Below, in pieces: positions 18,518 to 27,395 of a stretch of 64,000 nt of DNA (positions are counted from its first letter, which is position 1; the number at the start of each line of letters is the position of its first letter). The position numbers were made by a program, and so were the translations under genes. The stretch covers positions 434,001-498,000 of the forward strand of contig NZ_BMFP01000004.1 in assembly GCF_014638845.1 (NCBI RefSeq). Reading direction: 5' to 3'. The stretch comes from Pontibacter amylolyticus (GTDB lineage Bacteria > Bacteroidota > Bacteroidia > Cytophagales > Hymenobacteraceae). The notes under the pieces were generated by a model, which was given only the letters and a program-made list of their open reading frames with translations, was not told where the DNA came from and searched no databases.

Positions 18518-19252
18518 GTGAACTACTACTTTATCACCGGAACGAGCAAAGGTATAGGCAAGGCCATTGCGGAGGAATTGCTGCAGGACAAGAACAACTT
18601 TGTGATTGGCGTATGCCGCAACAGCACTATCCAGCACAAAAACTACCGCCACCAGCCCCTCGACTTTTCGGATATACCTGCCGTGGAGCACAACCTGCAT
18701 AAGGTATTTGTCCCTTACAACGACGCCGAAAAACTCGTGCTGATCAACAATGCCGGTGTGCTGGGTGAAATTGGCTATGTAGGCGAGGGCATGCCGAACG
18801 AGCGTTTTGAGTTTGTGTTCGACGTGAACGTGATTGTGCCGGCCATGCTGATGAACAGTTTTCTGCAGGTATACCGGCCGCTGCAAGTGCCCAAAGTGAT
18901 TGTGAACGTGAGCTCAGGGGCGGGCAAATACCCGATCGACGGCTGGGCCAGCTACTGCGCTTCCAAGGCGGCGATTGATATGCTGTCGCAGACGGTGCAG
19001 CAGGAGCAGAACGTGCGTGCCTCAGGAGTGCGGGTATTCTCCTTATCGCCGGGCGTGGTGGACACTGCCATGCAGGAGCACATCCGGGAGAGCGACGCGC
19101 AGAAATTCAGTAACGTGCAGCGCTTCCGTGATTACAAAGAACAAGGGGAATTGGCCTCACCGGAAGAGGTGGGTCGCAAAATTGTCTGGTTCCTGAACAA
19201 CACCGACGAATTTAACGAAGTAATGGTGTCGGTAAGAGATATAGAGGCATAA
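18518..19252 (+). CDS. Short-chain dehydrogenase/reductase
   Basis: 244 residues from a GTG start that sits right after the CTTTCTAACTT repeat. The Rossmann start FITGTSKGIGKAIAEEL is the NADP-binding TGxxxGIG motif, NNAG follows at LINNAGVLGEI, and the catalytic Ser-Tyr-Lys set is in VSSGAGKYPIDGWASYCASKA. It resembles sepiapterin-reductase-like SDRs (also called benzil reductase-like). The substrate is unknown. It stands alone and ends in a strong terminator at 19291-19327. Confidence 0.87.
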   Translation: MNYYFITGTSKGIGKAIAEELLQDKNNFVIGVCRNSTIQHKNYRHQPLDFSDIPAVEHNLHKVFVPYNDAEKLVLINNAGVLGEIGYVGEGMPNERFEFVFDVNVIVPAMLMNSFLQVYRPLQVPKVIVNVSSGAGKYPIDGWASYCASKAAIDMLSQTVQQEQNVRASGVRVFSLSPGVVDTAMQEHIRESDAQKFSNVQRFRDYKEQGELASPEEVGRKIVWFLNNTDEFNEVMVSVRDIEA

Positions 19253-19290
19253 GTAGCCCTTGCAGCACAAACCTAATTATATCCAAATCA

Positions 19291-19327
19291 TCAAAAAAGC
19301 CCTCCCATTCCAGGAGGGCTTTTTTGA
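19291..19327 (+). terminator. Terminator after the SDR gene
   Basis: A 15-bp stem (19291-19305 with 19313-19327), core AAAAAAGCCCTCC with GGAGGGCTTTTTT, and a 7-base loop. The flanking A and T runs allow use in both directions. Confidence 0.85.
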
Positions 19328-19442
19328 TTATCCATGCGCAGGTATGGCTATACCTAGAAGTGATTGTTATAAAATATAAAGAGACTTTTGCGATTTTGTT
19401 CTAACCGACTGATACTTAAAAATATATACTTTATGCATAATT

Positions 19443-19480
19443 TGCTAAATTAATATAGTTATGCTAAATTGGTATAGCTA
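19443..19480 (+). repeat. 19-bp tandem duplication before the InsA-like gene
   Basis: Two adjoining 19-base units, each starting TGCTAAATT and ending GTTA or GCTA, agree at 16 of 19 bases; a third partial TGCT follows. The second unit contains TTGGTATAGC, near the dispersed motif. They end 30 bases before the ATG of the InsA-like DNA-binding gene and could be its operator (inference). Confidence 0.5.
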
Positions 19481-19510
19481 ATGCTGAAAGCCGCTATACC
19501 TTAGTATGTT

Positions 19511-19930
19511 ATGAAGAATCCCCTGTGTCCGCGTTGCAGTGCTTTGGAGGTCGTGAAAAGCGGCATCATCAACGACAGGCAGCGTTATCGCTGTAAAAAG
19601 TGCAGCTATTACTTCACAGTGAACAAGCTCGGCAAGGGGATCGACAGCTATTACGTGACCAAAGCGCTGCAACTCTACATTGAGGGCATCAGCTACCGCG
19701 AGATTGAACGGATCCTGGGCGTAAGCCACGTTTCGATTATGAACTGGGTGCGCAAGTATAAAATAAAGGCGCCCGAGCAAACCGAGTACCACCCGACCTA
19801 CAAGATCCTGAACCACGCCGAACTGGTCGAACACATGAAGAACAGCGCCAATCTGAAAGGGGCCGGCATGATGATCACGGAACTTGGTGACAAGTACATG
19901 ATGATCAAATGGAAGCGGTTTAAGGATTGA
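19511..19930 (+). CDS. Orphan InsA-like zinc-ribbon/HTH protein
   Basis: 139 residues. The N-terminus is an IS1-type InsA zinc ribbon with CPRC (Cys 6, 9) and CKKC (Cys 28, 31). A helix-turn-helix follows (YIEGISYREIERILGVSHVS, then IMNWVRKYK). No DDE transposase (InsB) follows and I see no flanking inverted repeats. The C-terminal 50 residues are not InsA-like. It may be a domesticated transposase-derived regulator. Its upstream region has tandem 19-bp repeats. A solo regulator and a remnant of an IS are both possible. Confidence 0.7.
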   Translation: MKNPLCPRCSALEVVKSGIINDRQRYRCKKCSYYFTVNKLGKGIDSYYVTKALQLYIEGISYREIERILGVSHVSIMNWVRKYKIKAPEQTEYHPTYKILNHAELVEHMKNSANLKGAGMMITELGDKYMMIKWKRFKD

Positions 19931-20702
19931 TTGGATTGTTAAATTGCTGAAGGTTAAATTGTTGGTTTTTTTGGTGTGATAAGTGCCATTATCCTCAATC
20001 TCGCTCGCTACTGGTGGGTGGGTCTAACAATCGGCTGGCGCCCCGCTGCTAGTGCACGATTAACACACCCCTGCTCCTCTCAAGAAGGGATTTTCTGCTG
20101 TCGTTTTAAGGTATAGTGTTGTAGTTTCAGTAGTTCCTTTGCAGTACCGGGTCCAACCACCCCTACTCCTCCTTATCCAAGGAGGGGAGCTTCTGCCACT
20201 ACTACTTTACAGGTATAAGCTTCGTCGTTTCTGTCGCAGACCACTGACAGGTATAGCAAGACTAACTTGCCCCGCTGGCAATGAAACAAACAGCATCAGC
20301 CAAGTGCACTTTCGACGATTTTGTGTTTGAGCGGTCAGCGAGTTTAAAATCGTCTTGATTTTTTTGCTTACTTTTTTCATCAAGGAAAAAAGTAAGTGCC
20401 CGCCGCACAGGCGAAGCTATAGAACAGCACAGGTTGCTATATCTAAGAGGCTACCGCTACGCCTGCCCCCAACTATCCCTATGCAGAACCACAGCTGCGC
20501 TGACACCAAACCCTCTATCTTTAAAAAAAACAGGTATAGCCGTACCTCAGGATTCCCTGAAAAAGCCCATTTCTATACCTGTGTATACCAACTTACCAAA
20601 TATATACACCTCTTTACCCTTTTTCATAAATCTTCCTTAAAATAGATAAAGAATTCGGGGAAACAGCTGACCTCTCTTCACCTTAACATTTAGTATTCCA
20701 AA
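19931..20702. repeat. Gene-free repeat-rich spacer before the porin gene
   Basis: 772 bases without a convincing gene. It contains a GTTAAATTG stretch (19940-19970), a module with GTGCACGATT next to ACACACCCCTGCTCCTC (20052-20085), and a related ACCCCTACTCCTCC segment (20157-20180). Four exact copies of the dispersed octamer lie near 20109, 20251, 20531 and 20572, with relatives such as AGGTATAAGC near 20211. A T-rich/A-rich hairpin is at 20367-20396. Short open frames here have unnatural composition. Confidence 0.65.
20367..20396. terminator. Symmetric hairpin CTTACTTTTTT / AAAAAAGTAAG
   Basis: A perfect 11-bp stem with an 8-base loop CATCAAGG. It has little GC and sits far from any stop codon, so it may be part of a repeat rather than a working terminator. 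Confidence 0.4.
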
Positions 20703-22043
20703 ATGAAAAAACTGTTACTATATGTAGCGGCAGGGCTGGTGCTTTGCTGCGCAGGAAGAGGTGCGTCTGCACAAGGCTCCACAGAGTATGGCGCGGGTAT
20801 AAAAATACCTGTGAACGAAGACGGCTCCAAGTATATCCGTTTCATCACCTGGCACCAGGTGTGGGTCCGATACAACGAGCACAACTCGGGCACTATTCGC
20901 AACGGTGAACCCGTGGACAATACCCTCGACTTCGGTTTGCGCCGCTCCCGTTTCCTGACCTATTCGCAGATTTCCCCCCGTTTCCTGGTACTCCTGCACT
21001 TTGGTATCAATAACCAAAACGCGGTTAGTGGCGGTGTAAACCCGACTCTGGATGGCAAGAAGCCGCAGATCTTCATTCACGATGCCTGGACAGAATATAA
21101 GGTGTTCGACAAGGCACTTTCCATCGGGGCGGGCCTTCATTACTGGAACGGTATCTCGCGCAGTACCAACGCCAGTACGCTCAACTTCATGGCCATCGAC
21201 GCACCGATCTTCAACTGGGCCACTATCGATGCCGCCGACCAGTTCGCCCGTATGCTGGGCGTGTATGCCAAAGGCAAGCTCGGCAAACTGGACTACCGCA
21301 TGGCTGTGAATGATCCTTTCCTGACCAACACTGCACAGGCTATCGGCCCGGCAGCCAACTACAATCCACAGAACAACAATAAGGTATACCAGGGCTATTT
21401 TAACTGGCAGTTCCTGGAGCAGGAGTCGAACCTCTTGCCATTTATGGTGGGCACCTACCTGGGCAGCAAGCGCGTATTCAACATCGGGGCGGGCTTCCTG
21501 CACAACAAAGACGGCATGTGGCGCGAGCAGAATACCATCAATGGTTTCATTGTTGAAAAAGAAAACATCAACCTGTTTGGTGTGGATGCTTTTTTGGATC
21601 TGCCGCTTAATACCGAAACCAACACAGCCCTGACAGCCTACGGCGTGTACTACAACTACGACTTCGGTAGAGACAACGTGCGCAACATCGGTATCATGAA
21701 TCCTGCACAGGGCGGTGGCGCACTGCGCGGCAATGCTTTCCCGACCATCGGTACCGGCGACATCCTCTACGGACAGGCGGGTTATCTGCTTCCTAAAGAT
21801 TTAATCACTGAGAAAGCCCGTCTCCAGCCCTACGCCGCTTACAGCTATGGCAGCTTAGACGGCGTTCAGAACAGCCGTGGCGAGAAAGTGCCTGTGAAAG
21901 TGCTCGACCTGGGCGCCAACCTTTTTCTGGAAGGACATCACTCCAAACTCACGCTCAACTACCGCAACCGGCCAGACTTCACGAACCCGGACAACCTGAA
22001 GTACCGTCCGGAAATCACCTTGCAGGCCATGATCTACTTGTAA
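20703..22043 (+). CDS. Outer-membrane porin of the solute uptake locus
   Basis: 446 residues. Signal peptide about 1-23, ending ASAQ. The rest is rich in aromatic and Gly residues in alternating strands, with an arginine-rich FGLRRSRFL segment and the aromatic/hydrophobic C-terminal strand TLQAMIYL typical of outer-membrane barrels. It resembles phosphate-selective porin-like proteins but I cannot name a family firmly. Thirty bases separate it from the DUF4212 and symporter genes, so it probably lets their substrate cross the outer membrane. Confidence 0.78.
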   Translation: MKKLLLYVAAGLVLCCAGRGASAQGSTEYGAGIKIPVNEDGSKYIRFITWHQVWVRYNEHNSGTIRNGEPVDNTLDFGLRRSRFLTYSQISPRFLVLLHFGINNQNAVSGGVNPTLDGKKPQIFIHDAWTEYKVFDKALSIGAGLHYWNGISRSTNASTLNFMAIDAPIFNWATIDAADQFARMLGVYAKGKLGKLDYRMAVNDPFLTNTAQAIGPAANYNPQNNNKVYQGYFNWQFLEQESNLLPFMVGTYLGSKRVFNIGAGFLHNKDGMWREQNTINGFIVEKENINLFGVDAFLDLPLNTETNTALTAYGVYYNYDFGRDNVRNIGIMNPAQGGGALRGNAFPTIGTGDILYGQAGYLLPKDLITEKARLQPYAAYSYGSLDGVQNSRGEKVPVKVLDLGANLFLEGHHSKLTLNYRNRPDFTNPDNLKYRPEITLQAMIYL

Positions 22044-22073
22044 CAGAACCTCAAAAAACAAATCGCTATACCC

Positions 22074-22337
22074 ATGGAAAATAACAAGAACAGAATGCAG
22101 GAGTACTGGCAGCGCAATGTGCGCATCCTCCTGACGCTATTGGGCCTTTGGTTCACCGTGTCCTATGTCTTCGGCATTTTGCTCGTCGACGAGCTCAACC
22201 AGTTCCGACTGGGTGGCTTCAAGCTGGGCTTCTGGTTTGCGCAGCAGGGCTCTATTTATGTGTTTGTGATCATCATCTTTATCTATGTATGGCTGATGAA
22301 CAAGCTCGACCGCGAATTTGACGTGCACGAAGATTAA
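22074..22337 (+). CDS. DUF4212 small subunit of a sodium:solute symporter
   Basis: 87 residues with two membrane helices (ILLTLLGLWFTVSYVFGILL and GSIYVFVIIIFIYVWLMNKL) and the family features YWQRNVR at the start and LDREFDV at the end. DUF4212 proteins are always found beside a large symporter of the VC_2705 type, as here (26 bases downstream). It is probably an accessory subunit in the inner membrane. Confidence 0.92.
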   Translation: MENNKNRMQEYWQRNVRILLTLLGLWFTVSYVFGILLVDELNQFRLGGFKLGFWFAQQGSIYVFVIIIFIYVWLMNKLDREFDVHED

Positions 22338-22363
22338 TCTCCCAAAAATAACACCTTAAGACA

Positions 22364-24052
22364 ATGGATATCTTAACCTGGACATACATCATCGTGGGCC
22401 TGACCTTCGCCCTCTACATTGGCATCGCCATCTGGTCGCGGGCTGGTTCTACAAAAGAATTTTACGTGGCAGGCGGCGGCGTGAGCCCTCTGGCCAATGG
22501 TATGGCAACGGCCGCTGACTGGATGTCGGCTGCGTCGTTCATCTCCATGGCGGGCCTTATCTCGTTCATGGGCTACGACGGCTCGGTATACCTGATGGGC
22601 TGGACGGGTGGTTACGTGCTCTTGGCCCTGTTACTGGCGCCGTACCTGCGCAAATTTGGTAAGTTCACCGTCCCTGATTTCGTGGGCGACCGCTACTACT
22701 CCAAAACTGCCCGCCTGGTGGCGGTTGTCTGCGCCATTTTTATCTCCTTTACCTACGTGGCCGGACAGATGCGCGGGGTGGGCATCGTGTTCTCCCGCTT
22801 CCTCGAAGTGCAGATCGAAACCGGTGTGATCATCGGTATGATCATCGTGCTGTTCTACGCCGTGTTGGGCGGCATGAAAGGCATCACCTATACCCAGGTA
22901 GCCCAGTACTGTGTGCTGATCTTCGCCTACATGGTGCCGGCCATTTTTATCTCGATGATGCTGACAGGCAACCCGATTCCGCAGTTAGGGATGGGCAGCA
23001 CGCTGGCCGACGGCACTTACCTGCTGGACAAACTGGACGGCCTTTTGCCGGAACTCGGCTTCACGGCCTATACCGATGGCAGCAAGGCTACGATTGACGT
23101 GTTCTTTATCACGGCGGCCCTGATGGTGGGTACGGCCGGTCTGCCGCACGTGATTGTGCGCTTCTTCACGGTGCCAAAAGTAAAGGATGCCCGTAAGTCG
23201 GCAGGTTATGCGCTGGTGTTTATCGCCATCCTCTACACAGCGGCTCCTGCGGTGGGTGCCTTCGGTATGTACAACATGCTGCAGACGACCAGTAACCAGC
23301 CCATCTCAGCGATGCCACAGTGGGTGAACAACTGGGAGAAGACAGGCCTGATTGGTGTGGACGATAAGAACGGTGACGGACGCATTCAGTATGTGAAAGA
23401 TCCGGCCGTCAACGAGCTCAAGATCGACAAAGACATCATGGTGTTGGCGAACCCGGAAATCGCTCAGCTTCCGAACTGGGTGATTGCCCTGGTAGCGGCA
23501 GGTGGTCTGGCAGCGGCGCTTTCTACAGCGGCCGGTCTCTTGCTGGTAATCTCTACCTCCATCGCCCACGACTTGCTCAAAAAATCAGTGATGCCAGGTA
23601 TATCAGAGAAGCAGGAACTGGTAGCAGCCCGTTTAGCGGCAACGTTCGCGGTAGTGGTGGCCGGTTATTTCGGTATCAATCCTCCGGGCTTTGTAGCCGA
23701 GGTAGTAGCTTTTGCCTTCGGTCTGGCCGCGGCGTCTTTCTTCCCTATCATCATCATGGGCATCTTCTCCAAGCGCATGAACAAGCAAGGCGCCATTTGG
23801 GGCATGATCTCAGGCTTGCTATTTACGATCAGCTACATCTCCTACTTCAAGTTCATCAACCCAGCCGCCAACCTGCCTGAGAACTGGTTCATGGAGATCT
23901 CTCCGGAAGGTATCGGTACTGTGGGTATGATCATCAACTTTGTTGTGTCGTTCCTCGTGTCCCGCTTCACACCTGCTCCTCCAGCCCACATCCAGGAACT
24001 GATCGAGGATATCCGTATCCCAAGAGGTGCTGGTGAGGCAGTGGCGCATTAA
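22364..24052 (+). CDS. Sodium:solute symporter, VC_2705 type (acetate/short-chain acid uptake likely)
   Basis: 562 residues with about 13 membrane helices. SSS-family signs are FYVAGGGVSPLANGMATAAD WMSAASFI near residue 35 and RFFTVPKV in the middle. A soluble insert of about 60 residues (WVNNWEKTGLIGVDDKNGDG onward) is typical of this subfamily. The closest known relatives are ActP-like acetate permeases and the VC_2705 family. Acetate or propionate as substrate follows from the ligase and kinase genes downstream; this is inference. It follows the DUF4212 gene directly. Confidence 0.9.
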   Translation: MDILTWTYIIVGLTFALYIGIAIWSRAGSTKEFYVAGGGVSPLANGMATAADWMSAASFISMAGLISFMGYDGSVYLMGWTGGYVLLALLLAPYLRKFGKFTVPDFVGDRYYSKTARLVAVVCAIFISFTYVAGQMRGVGIVFSRFLEVQIETGVIIGMIIVLFYAVLGGMKGITYTQVAQYCVLIFAYMVPAIFISMMLTGNPIPQLGMGSTLADGTYLLDKLDGLLPELGFTAYTDGSKATIDVFFITAALMVGTAGLPHVIVRFFTVPKVKDARKSAGYALVFIAILYTAAPAVGAFGMYNMLQTTSNQPISAMPQWVNNWEKTGLIGVDDKNGDGRIQYVKDPAVNELKIDKDIMVLANPEIAQLPNWVIALVAAGGLAAALSTAAGLLLVISTSIAHDLLKKSVMPGISEKQELVAARLAATFAVVVAGYFGINPPGFVAEVVAFAFGLAAASFFPIIIMGIFSKRMNKQGAIWGMISGLLFTISYISYFKFINPAANLPENWFMEISPEGIGTVGMIINFVVSFLVSRFTPAPPAHIQELIEDIRIPRGAGEAVAH

Positions 24053-24448
24053 GGTTGGGTTGTTGATGGCTAAATGGTTAAATTGTTGGATGGTTGATTC
24101 GGTGGCTTTGCCATCGGTCAGCCATTCGACAGTTTGCTGGATTGGAAGATTGTTCGCAGAGATTGGTCATCCCCCTGCCCCCTTCAAAGGGGGACTTCCT
24201 ACACGAGAATTCCCCTTTGGGGGAAGGGGCCCTCGACAAAGAGAGGGGTAGGGGTGTGTTTATTTAGTTAAAGCCGAACTGCATCCACTACAAGCTTATA
24301 CTTAGGAAAAGTAGAGGCTAAAGTCCCCCTTTGAAGGGGGCAGGGGGATGACCAATCGTGCACAAGCAACTTTCTAACTTCTAACGTTCCAAACTTTCTA
24401 ACTTAAAACAACTCTCAAACTCCTAAACTCTCTAAATCCCAAACTCCC
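24053..24448. repeat. Repeat-rich spacer after the symporter
   Basis: 396 bases without a gene. In order: a GGTTAAATTGTTGGATGG stretch (24060-24100), a perfect inverted repeat with GC-rich arms (24161-24197 and 24321-24357), inner CCCCTTTGGGGGAAGG and GAGAGGGGTAGGGGTG segments, then AATCGTGCAC. CTTTCTAACTT-type and AAACTCCTAAACTC-type runs follow to base 24448. The same modules recur in other spacers of the window. Confidence 0.7.
24161..24357. repeat. Perfect 37-bp inverted repeat
   Basis: Arms 24161-24197 and 24321-24357 are exact reverse complements (key segments GGTCATCCCCCTGCCCCC and AAAGGGGGACTT) separated by 123 bases. The left arm lies nearer the symporter. Each arm is itself close to a module seen again at about 29740-29770. 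It is not flanked by a transposase gene. Confidence 0.85.
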
Positions 24449-24661
24449 ATGCGTGACCGCTCTAAAGGCAGACGACTCTTTTTCATCAGCGCCCTGTTCA
24501 TGGTGCTGTTGAATTTTCCGGTGCTTTCGATTTTCAACTCGGGAGCGACGGTGAGCGGGGTGCCCGTGCTATACCTGTACCTGACGGTGGTGTGGCTGTT
24601 TTGCATTGCGGCGATCGCGTTTTTCATTAACCGTCAGAACCCCAGAAAGGAGCGGAAATAA
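24449..24661 (+). CDS. Small two-helix membrane protein beside the sensor kinase
   Basis: 70 residues with a basic start MRDRSKGRRL and two hydrophobic segments (FFISALFMVLLNFPVLSIF and VLYLYLTVVWLFCIAAIAFF), ending in a basic tail NRQNPRKERK. Both ends are likely cytoplasmic. It lies three bases before the symporter-kinase fusion, so it is probably a companion of that sensor. I cannot name the family with confidence; it is not DUF4212. Confidence 0.72.
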   Translation: MRDRSKGRRLFFISALFMVLLNFPVLSIFNSGATVSGVPVLYLYLTVVWLFCIAAIAFFINRQNPRKERK

Positions 24662-24664
24662 CCC

Positions 24665-27391
24665 ATGAACTCCTGGCTTGTCATCGGTGTGTCGTTTTGC
24701 TACCTGGCTTTGCTTTTCGCGCTGGCTTCGTGGGCCGAAAGGCGTTCGGCTGCGGGCAGGAGTCTCGTGGGAAACCCCTACATTTATGCGCTTTCCATGG
24801 CCGTGTACTGCACCGCCTGGACCTATTACGGGTCGGTGGGAAGGGCCGCCACAACGGGTTTGGGGTATTTGGCGATTTACATCGGTCCGACGCTGATGGC
24901 GCCGCTCTGGTGGGTGGTGCTGCGCAAGATCATCCGCATCTGCAAAGTGCAGCGCATTACCACCATCGCCGACTTTATCTCGTCGCGCTACGGCAAGAAC
25001 ATCACGCTGGGCAGCATTGTCACTATCATCTGCGTGCTCGGCATTATACCTTATATTTCCATCCAGCTCAAGGCGATAGCCAGTAGTCTGGACATCCTCA
25101 CAGGGGCTAACGAAGTGGGCCGCAGCCCGCTGTTTGGCGACACGTCATTCTTCATTACACTGGGCTTGGGTCTGTTCACGATTGTATATGGCACGCGGCA
25201 CGTGGAGGCTACTGAGCGGCACGAGGGTATGGTAACTGCCATCGCCTTTGAGTCGCTGTTCAAGTTGGTGATCTTTATCGTGGCGGGTGTTTTTGTGACC
25301 TACGGCGTTTTCAACGGCTTCGGCGACATCATGCAACAGGCCACGCAGCTGCCGGATTTTGAACGACTGATGACCTTCGACAACGACAGCGGCTTTTCGC
25401 AGTGGTTCTGGATGGTGGTGCTGTCTATGCTGGCGGTTCTTTTTTTGCCGCGCCAGTTTCAGGTGGCCGTGGTGGAGAATGTGAACGAACAGCACCTGAA
25501 CAAAGCCATGTGGCTGTTTCCGCTATACCTGTTCGCCATCAACATCTTCGTGCTGCCCATCGCCTTTGGCGGCGATTTGCTGTTCGGCAGCGCAGGTATA
25601 GACGCTGATATGTTTGTGCTGGCGATCCCGTTGAGCGAGGGACAATCACTCCTCGCTTTGCTGGTATACCTGGGCGGCTACTCCGCTGCGACAAGTATGG
25701 TGATTGTAGCGACCATCGCCTTGAGCGTGATGGTGAGCAACAACCTGGTGATGCCGCTCCTGGTAGGTATACCTGCCATTAAAAACCGCTATCAGAATCA
25801 ACTCACCAAACTCTTGCTTTTCAGCCGCCGACTCGGCATTCTGGTGATTTTGTTGCTGGCCTATTTGTATTACAAGGGCGTAGCGGAACATTACTCACTC
25901 GTGGAAGTCGGGCTGGTGTCGTTTGCGGCGGTGGCGCAGTTTGCACCCGCCATTATCGGGGGCATTTTCTGGAAAGAGGGCACCAAGAGCGGGGCGCTGG
26001 CAGGTATAGTGGTCGGGGCCGTGCTTTGGTTCTATACCCTGGTGGTGCCATCGATGGTGGGGGTGGGCATGTTGCCAAGTTCTATTCTGGAGAACGGTCC
26101 GCTAGGTATAGCCTTGCTAAAACCCTTTGAATTGTTCGGGTTGCAGGGGATGGACTACATCTCGCACGCCATGTTCTGGAGCATGTTTCTGAATGTGGGG
26201 CTTTACATCGGTGTGTCGCTTCTGAGCAAGCAGACGTCGCAGGAGCGCAACCAGGCCGAGGTGTTTGTGGACATTTTCAAGTACTCCACCGTGTTTGAGA
26301 GTTCCATCGTCTGGAAAGGCACAGCCTACATCCCGGACATCAAATCTTTGCTGGTGAACTTCCTGGGTGAGAAAAAAGCCGAGGTGGCCATGAAGGCTTA
26401 CAAGCGCAAATACCCCGAGCCCGAAGACGAATCAGGCAAGGCCGACCCGAAACTGGTGACGTATGCCGAGAAGGTCCTGTCGGGTGTCATCGGGTCTTCC
26501 TCGGCCCGCATCATGGTGTCGTCGGTGGTAAAGGAGGAGGAAATCAGCATCGACGAGGTGCTCAACATCCTGAAAGAATCCCAGCAACTGATCTCGATCA
26601 ACAACGAACTGCGCCGCAAATCTATGGAGCTGCGCCGCGCCACCGAGCAACTCCGGAGCGCCAACGAGCGGCTCAAGCAACTCGACGAACTCAAGGACGA
26701 GTTCCTATCCACGGTCACGCATGAGCTGCGCACACCGCTCACTTCTATTCGGGCCCTTTCCGAAATCCTGTACGACAACCCCGACATGGAGCGCGAAGAC
26801 CAGGAGCATTTCCTGCAAACCATCGTGAAGGAATCGGAGCGGCTGACGCGACTGATTACGCATGTGCTAGATCTGGAGCGCTTCGAATCGGGCAAGCAAA
26901 AGCTCAACCTGGGGCCTGTGCAGATAGAGGAGGTAGTGCGCGAATCGGTGCAGGCGCTGGAGCAACTGGTGCAGGGGAAAAATGTAGAGCTGGTGGTGGA
27001 TGTGCAACAAAACCTTCCTGTCATCAACGGCGACAGAGACCGCCTGATGCAGGTGATGGTCAACCTCGTGTCCAACGCCATCAAGTTCTGCCATCCGGAG
27101 CACGGCCGCATCATCGTTTCGGGCTACTACATCGACGGCGACATCAAAGTGAACGTGGTGGACAACGGCAAGGGCATCGATCCTGAGTTTCACAAACAAA
27201 TATTCGACAAGTTTTACCAGGCGCAGAACCAGAACATCCGCAAACCCGAGGGCAGCGGACTGGGGCTGCCAATCAGCAAAAAGATTATTGAATCGCACCG
27301 GGGGCGCATCTGGGTGGAGAGCGAATTGGGCAAAGGGGCCAAGTTTTCGTTCGTGCTTCCGGTGAGAGTAAATGTGCCCGCAAACGTATAA
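24665..27391 (+). CDS. Sensor kinase with N-terminal sodium:solute symporter domain (CrbS/CbrA-like)
   Basis: 908 residues. Residues 1 to about 530 are a 13-14 helix SSS transporter domain. A linker and coiled coil follow (about 640-670, RKSMELRRATEQLRSANERL), then a HisKA domain with phosphorylated His 686 in STVTHELRTPLTS and an HATPase domain with NLVSNAIKF, DNGKGI and GSGLGLPIS. This is the layout of CrbS and CbrA, which control acetate or carbon use in Proteobacteria, where a STAC/PAS segment often intervenes; I see no PAS here. It probably senses the solute it binds. The response regulator follows 4 bases later. Confidence 0.92.
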   Translation: MNSWLVIGVSFCYLALLFALASWAERRSAAGRSLVGNPYIYALSMAVYCTAWTYYGSVGRAATTGLGYLAIYIGPTLMAPLWWVVLRKIIRICKVQRITTIADFISSRYGKNITLGSIVTIICVLGIIPYISIQLKAIASSLDILTGANEVGRSPLFGDTSFFITLGLGLFTIVYGTRHVEATERHEGMVTAIAFESLFKLVIFIVAGVFVTYGVFNGFGDIMQQATQLPDFERLMTFDNDSGFSQWFWMVVLSMLAVLFLPRQFQVAVVENVNEQHLNKAMWLFPLYLFAINIFVLPIAFGGDLLFGSAGIDADMFVLAIPLSEGQSLLALLVYLGGYSAATSMVIVATIALSVMVSNNLVMPLLVGIPAIKNRYQNQLTKLLLFSRRLGILVILLLAYLYYKGVAEHYSLVEVGLVSFAAVAQFAPAIIGGIFWKEGTKSGALAGIVVGAVLWFYTLVVPSMVGVGMLPSSILENGPLGIALLKPFELFGLQGMDYISHAMFWSMFLNVGLYIGVSLLSKQTSQERNQAEVFVDIFKYSTVFESSIVWKGTAYIPDIKSLLVNFLGEKKAEVAMKAYKRKYPEPEDESGKADPKLVTYAEKVLSGVIGSSSARIMVSSVVKEEEISIDEVLNILKESQQLISINNELRRKSMELRRATEQLRSANERLKQLDELKDEFLSTVTHELRTPLTSIRALSEILYDNPDMEREDQEHFLQTIVKESERLTRLITHVLDLERFESGKQKLNLGPVQIEEVVRESVQALEQLVQGKNVELVVDVQQNLPVINGDRDRLMQVMVNLVSNAIKFCHPEHGRIIVSGYYIDGDIKVNVVDNGKGIDPEFHKQIFDKFYQAQNQNIRKPEGSGLGLPISKKIIESHRGRIWVESELGKGAKFSFVLPVRVNVPANV

Positions 27392-27395
27392 AACT

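Noticed and set aside
19511..19930. A complete IS1-type element
   Set aside because: Only an InsA-like gene is present; no InsB frame, no terminal inverted repeats and no target duplication seen.
20355..20645. 96-codon frame before the porin
   Set aside because: It runs through a T-rich hairpin and several copies of the dispersed motif; the translation has no protein-like character.
24369..24448. Regular CTTTCTAACTT units as a possible CRISPR array
   Set aside because: Units are short and variable, without unique spacers of constant length, and no cas genes are near.
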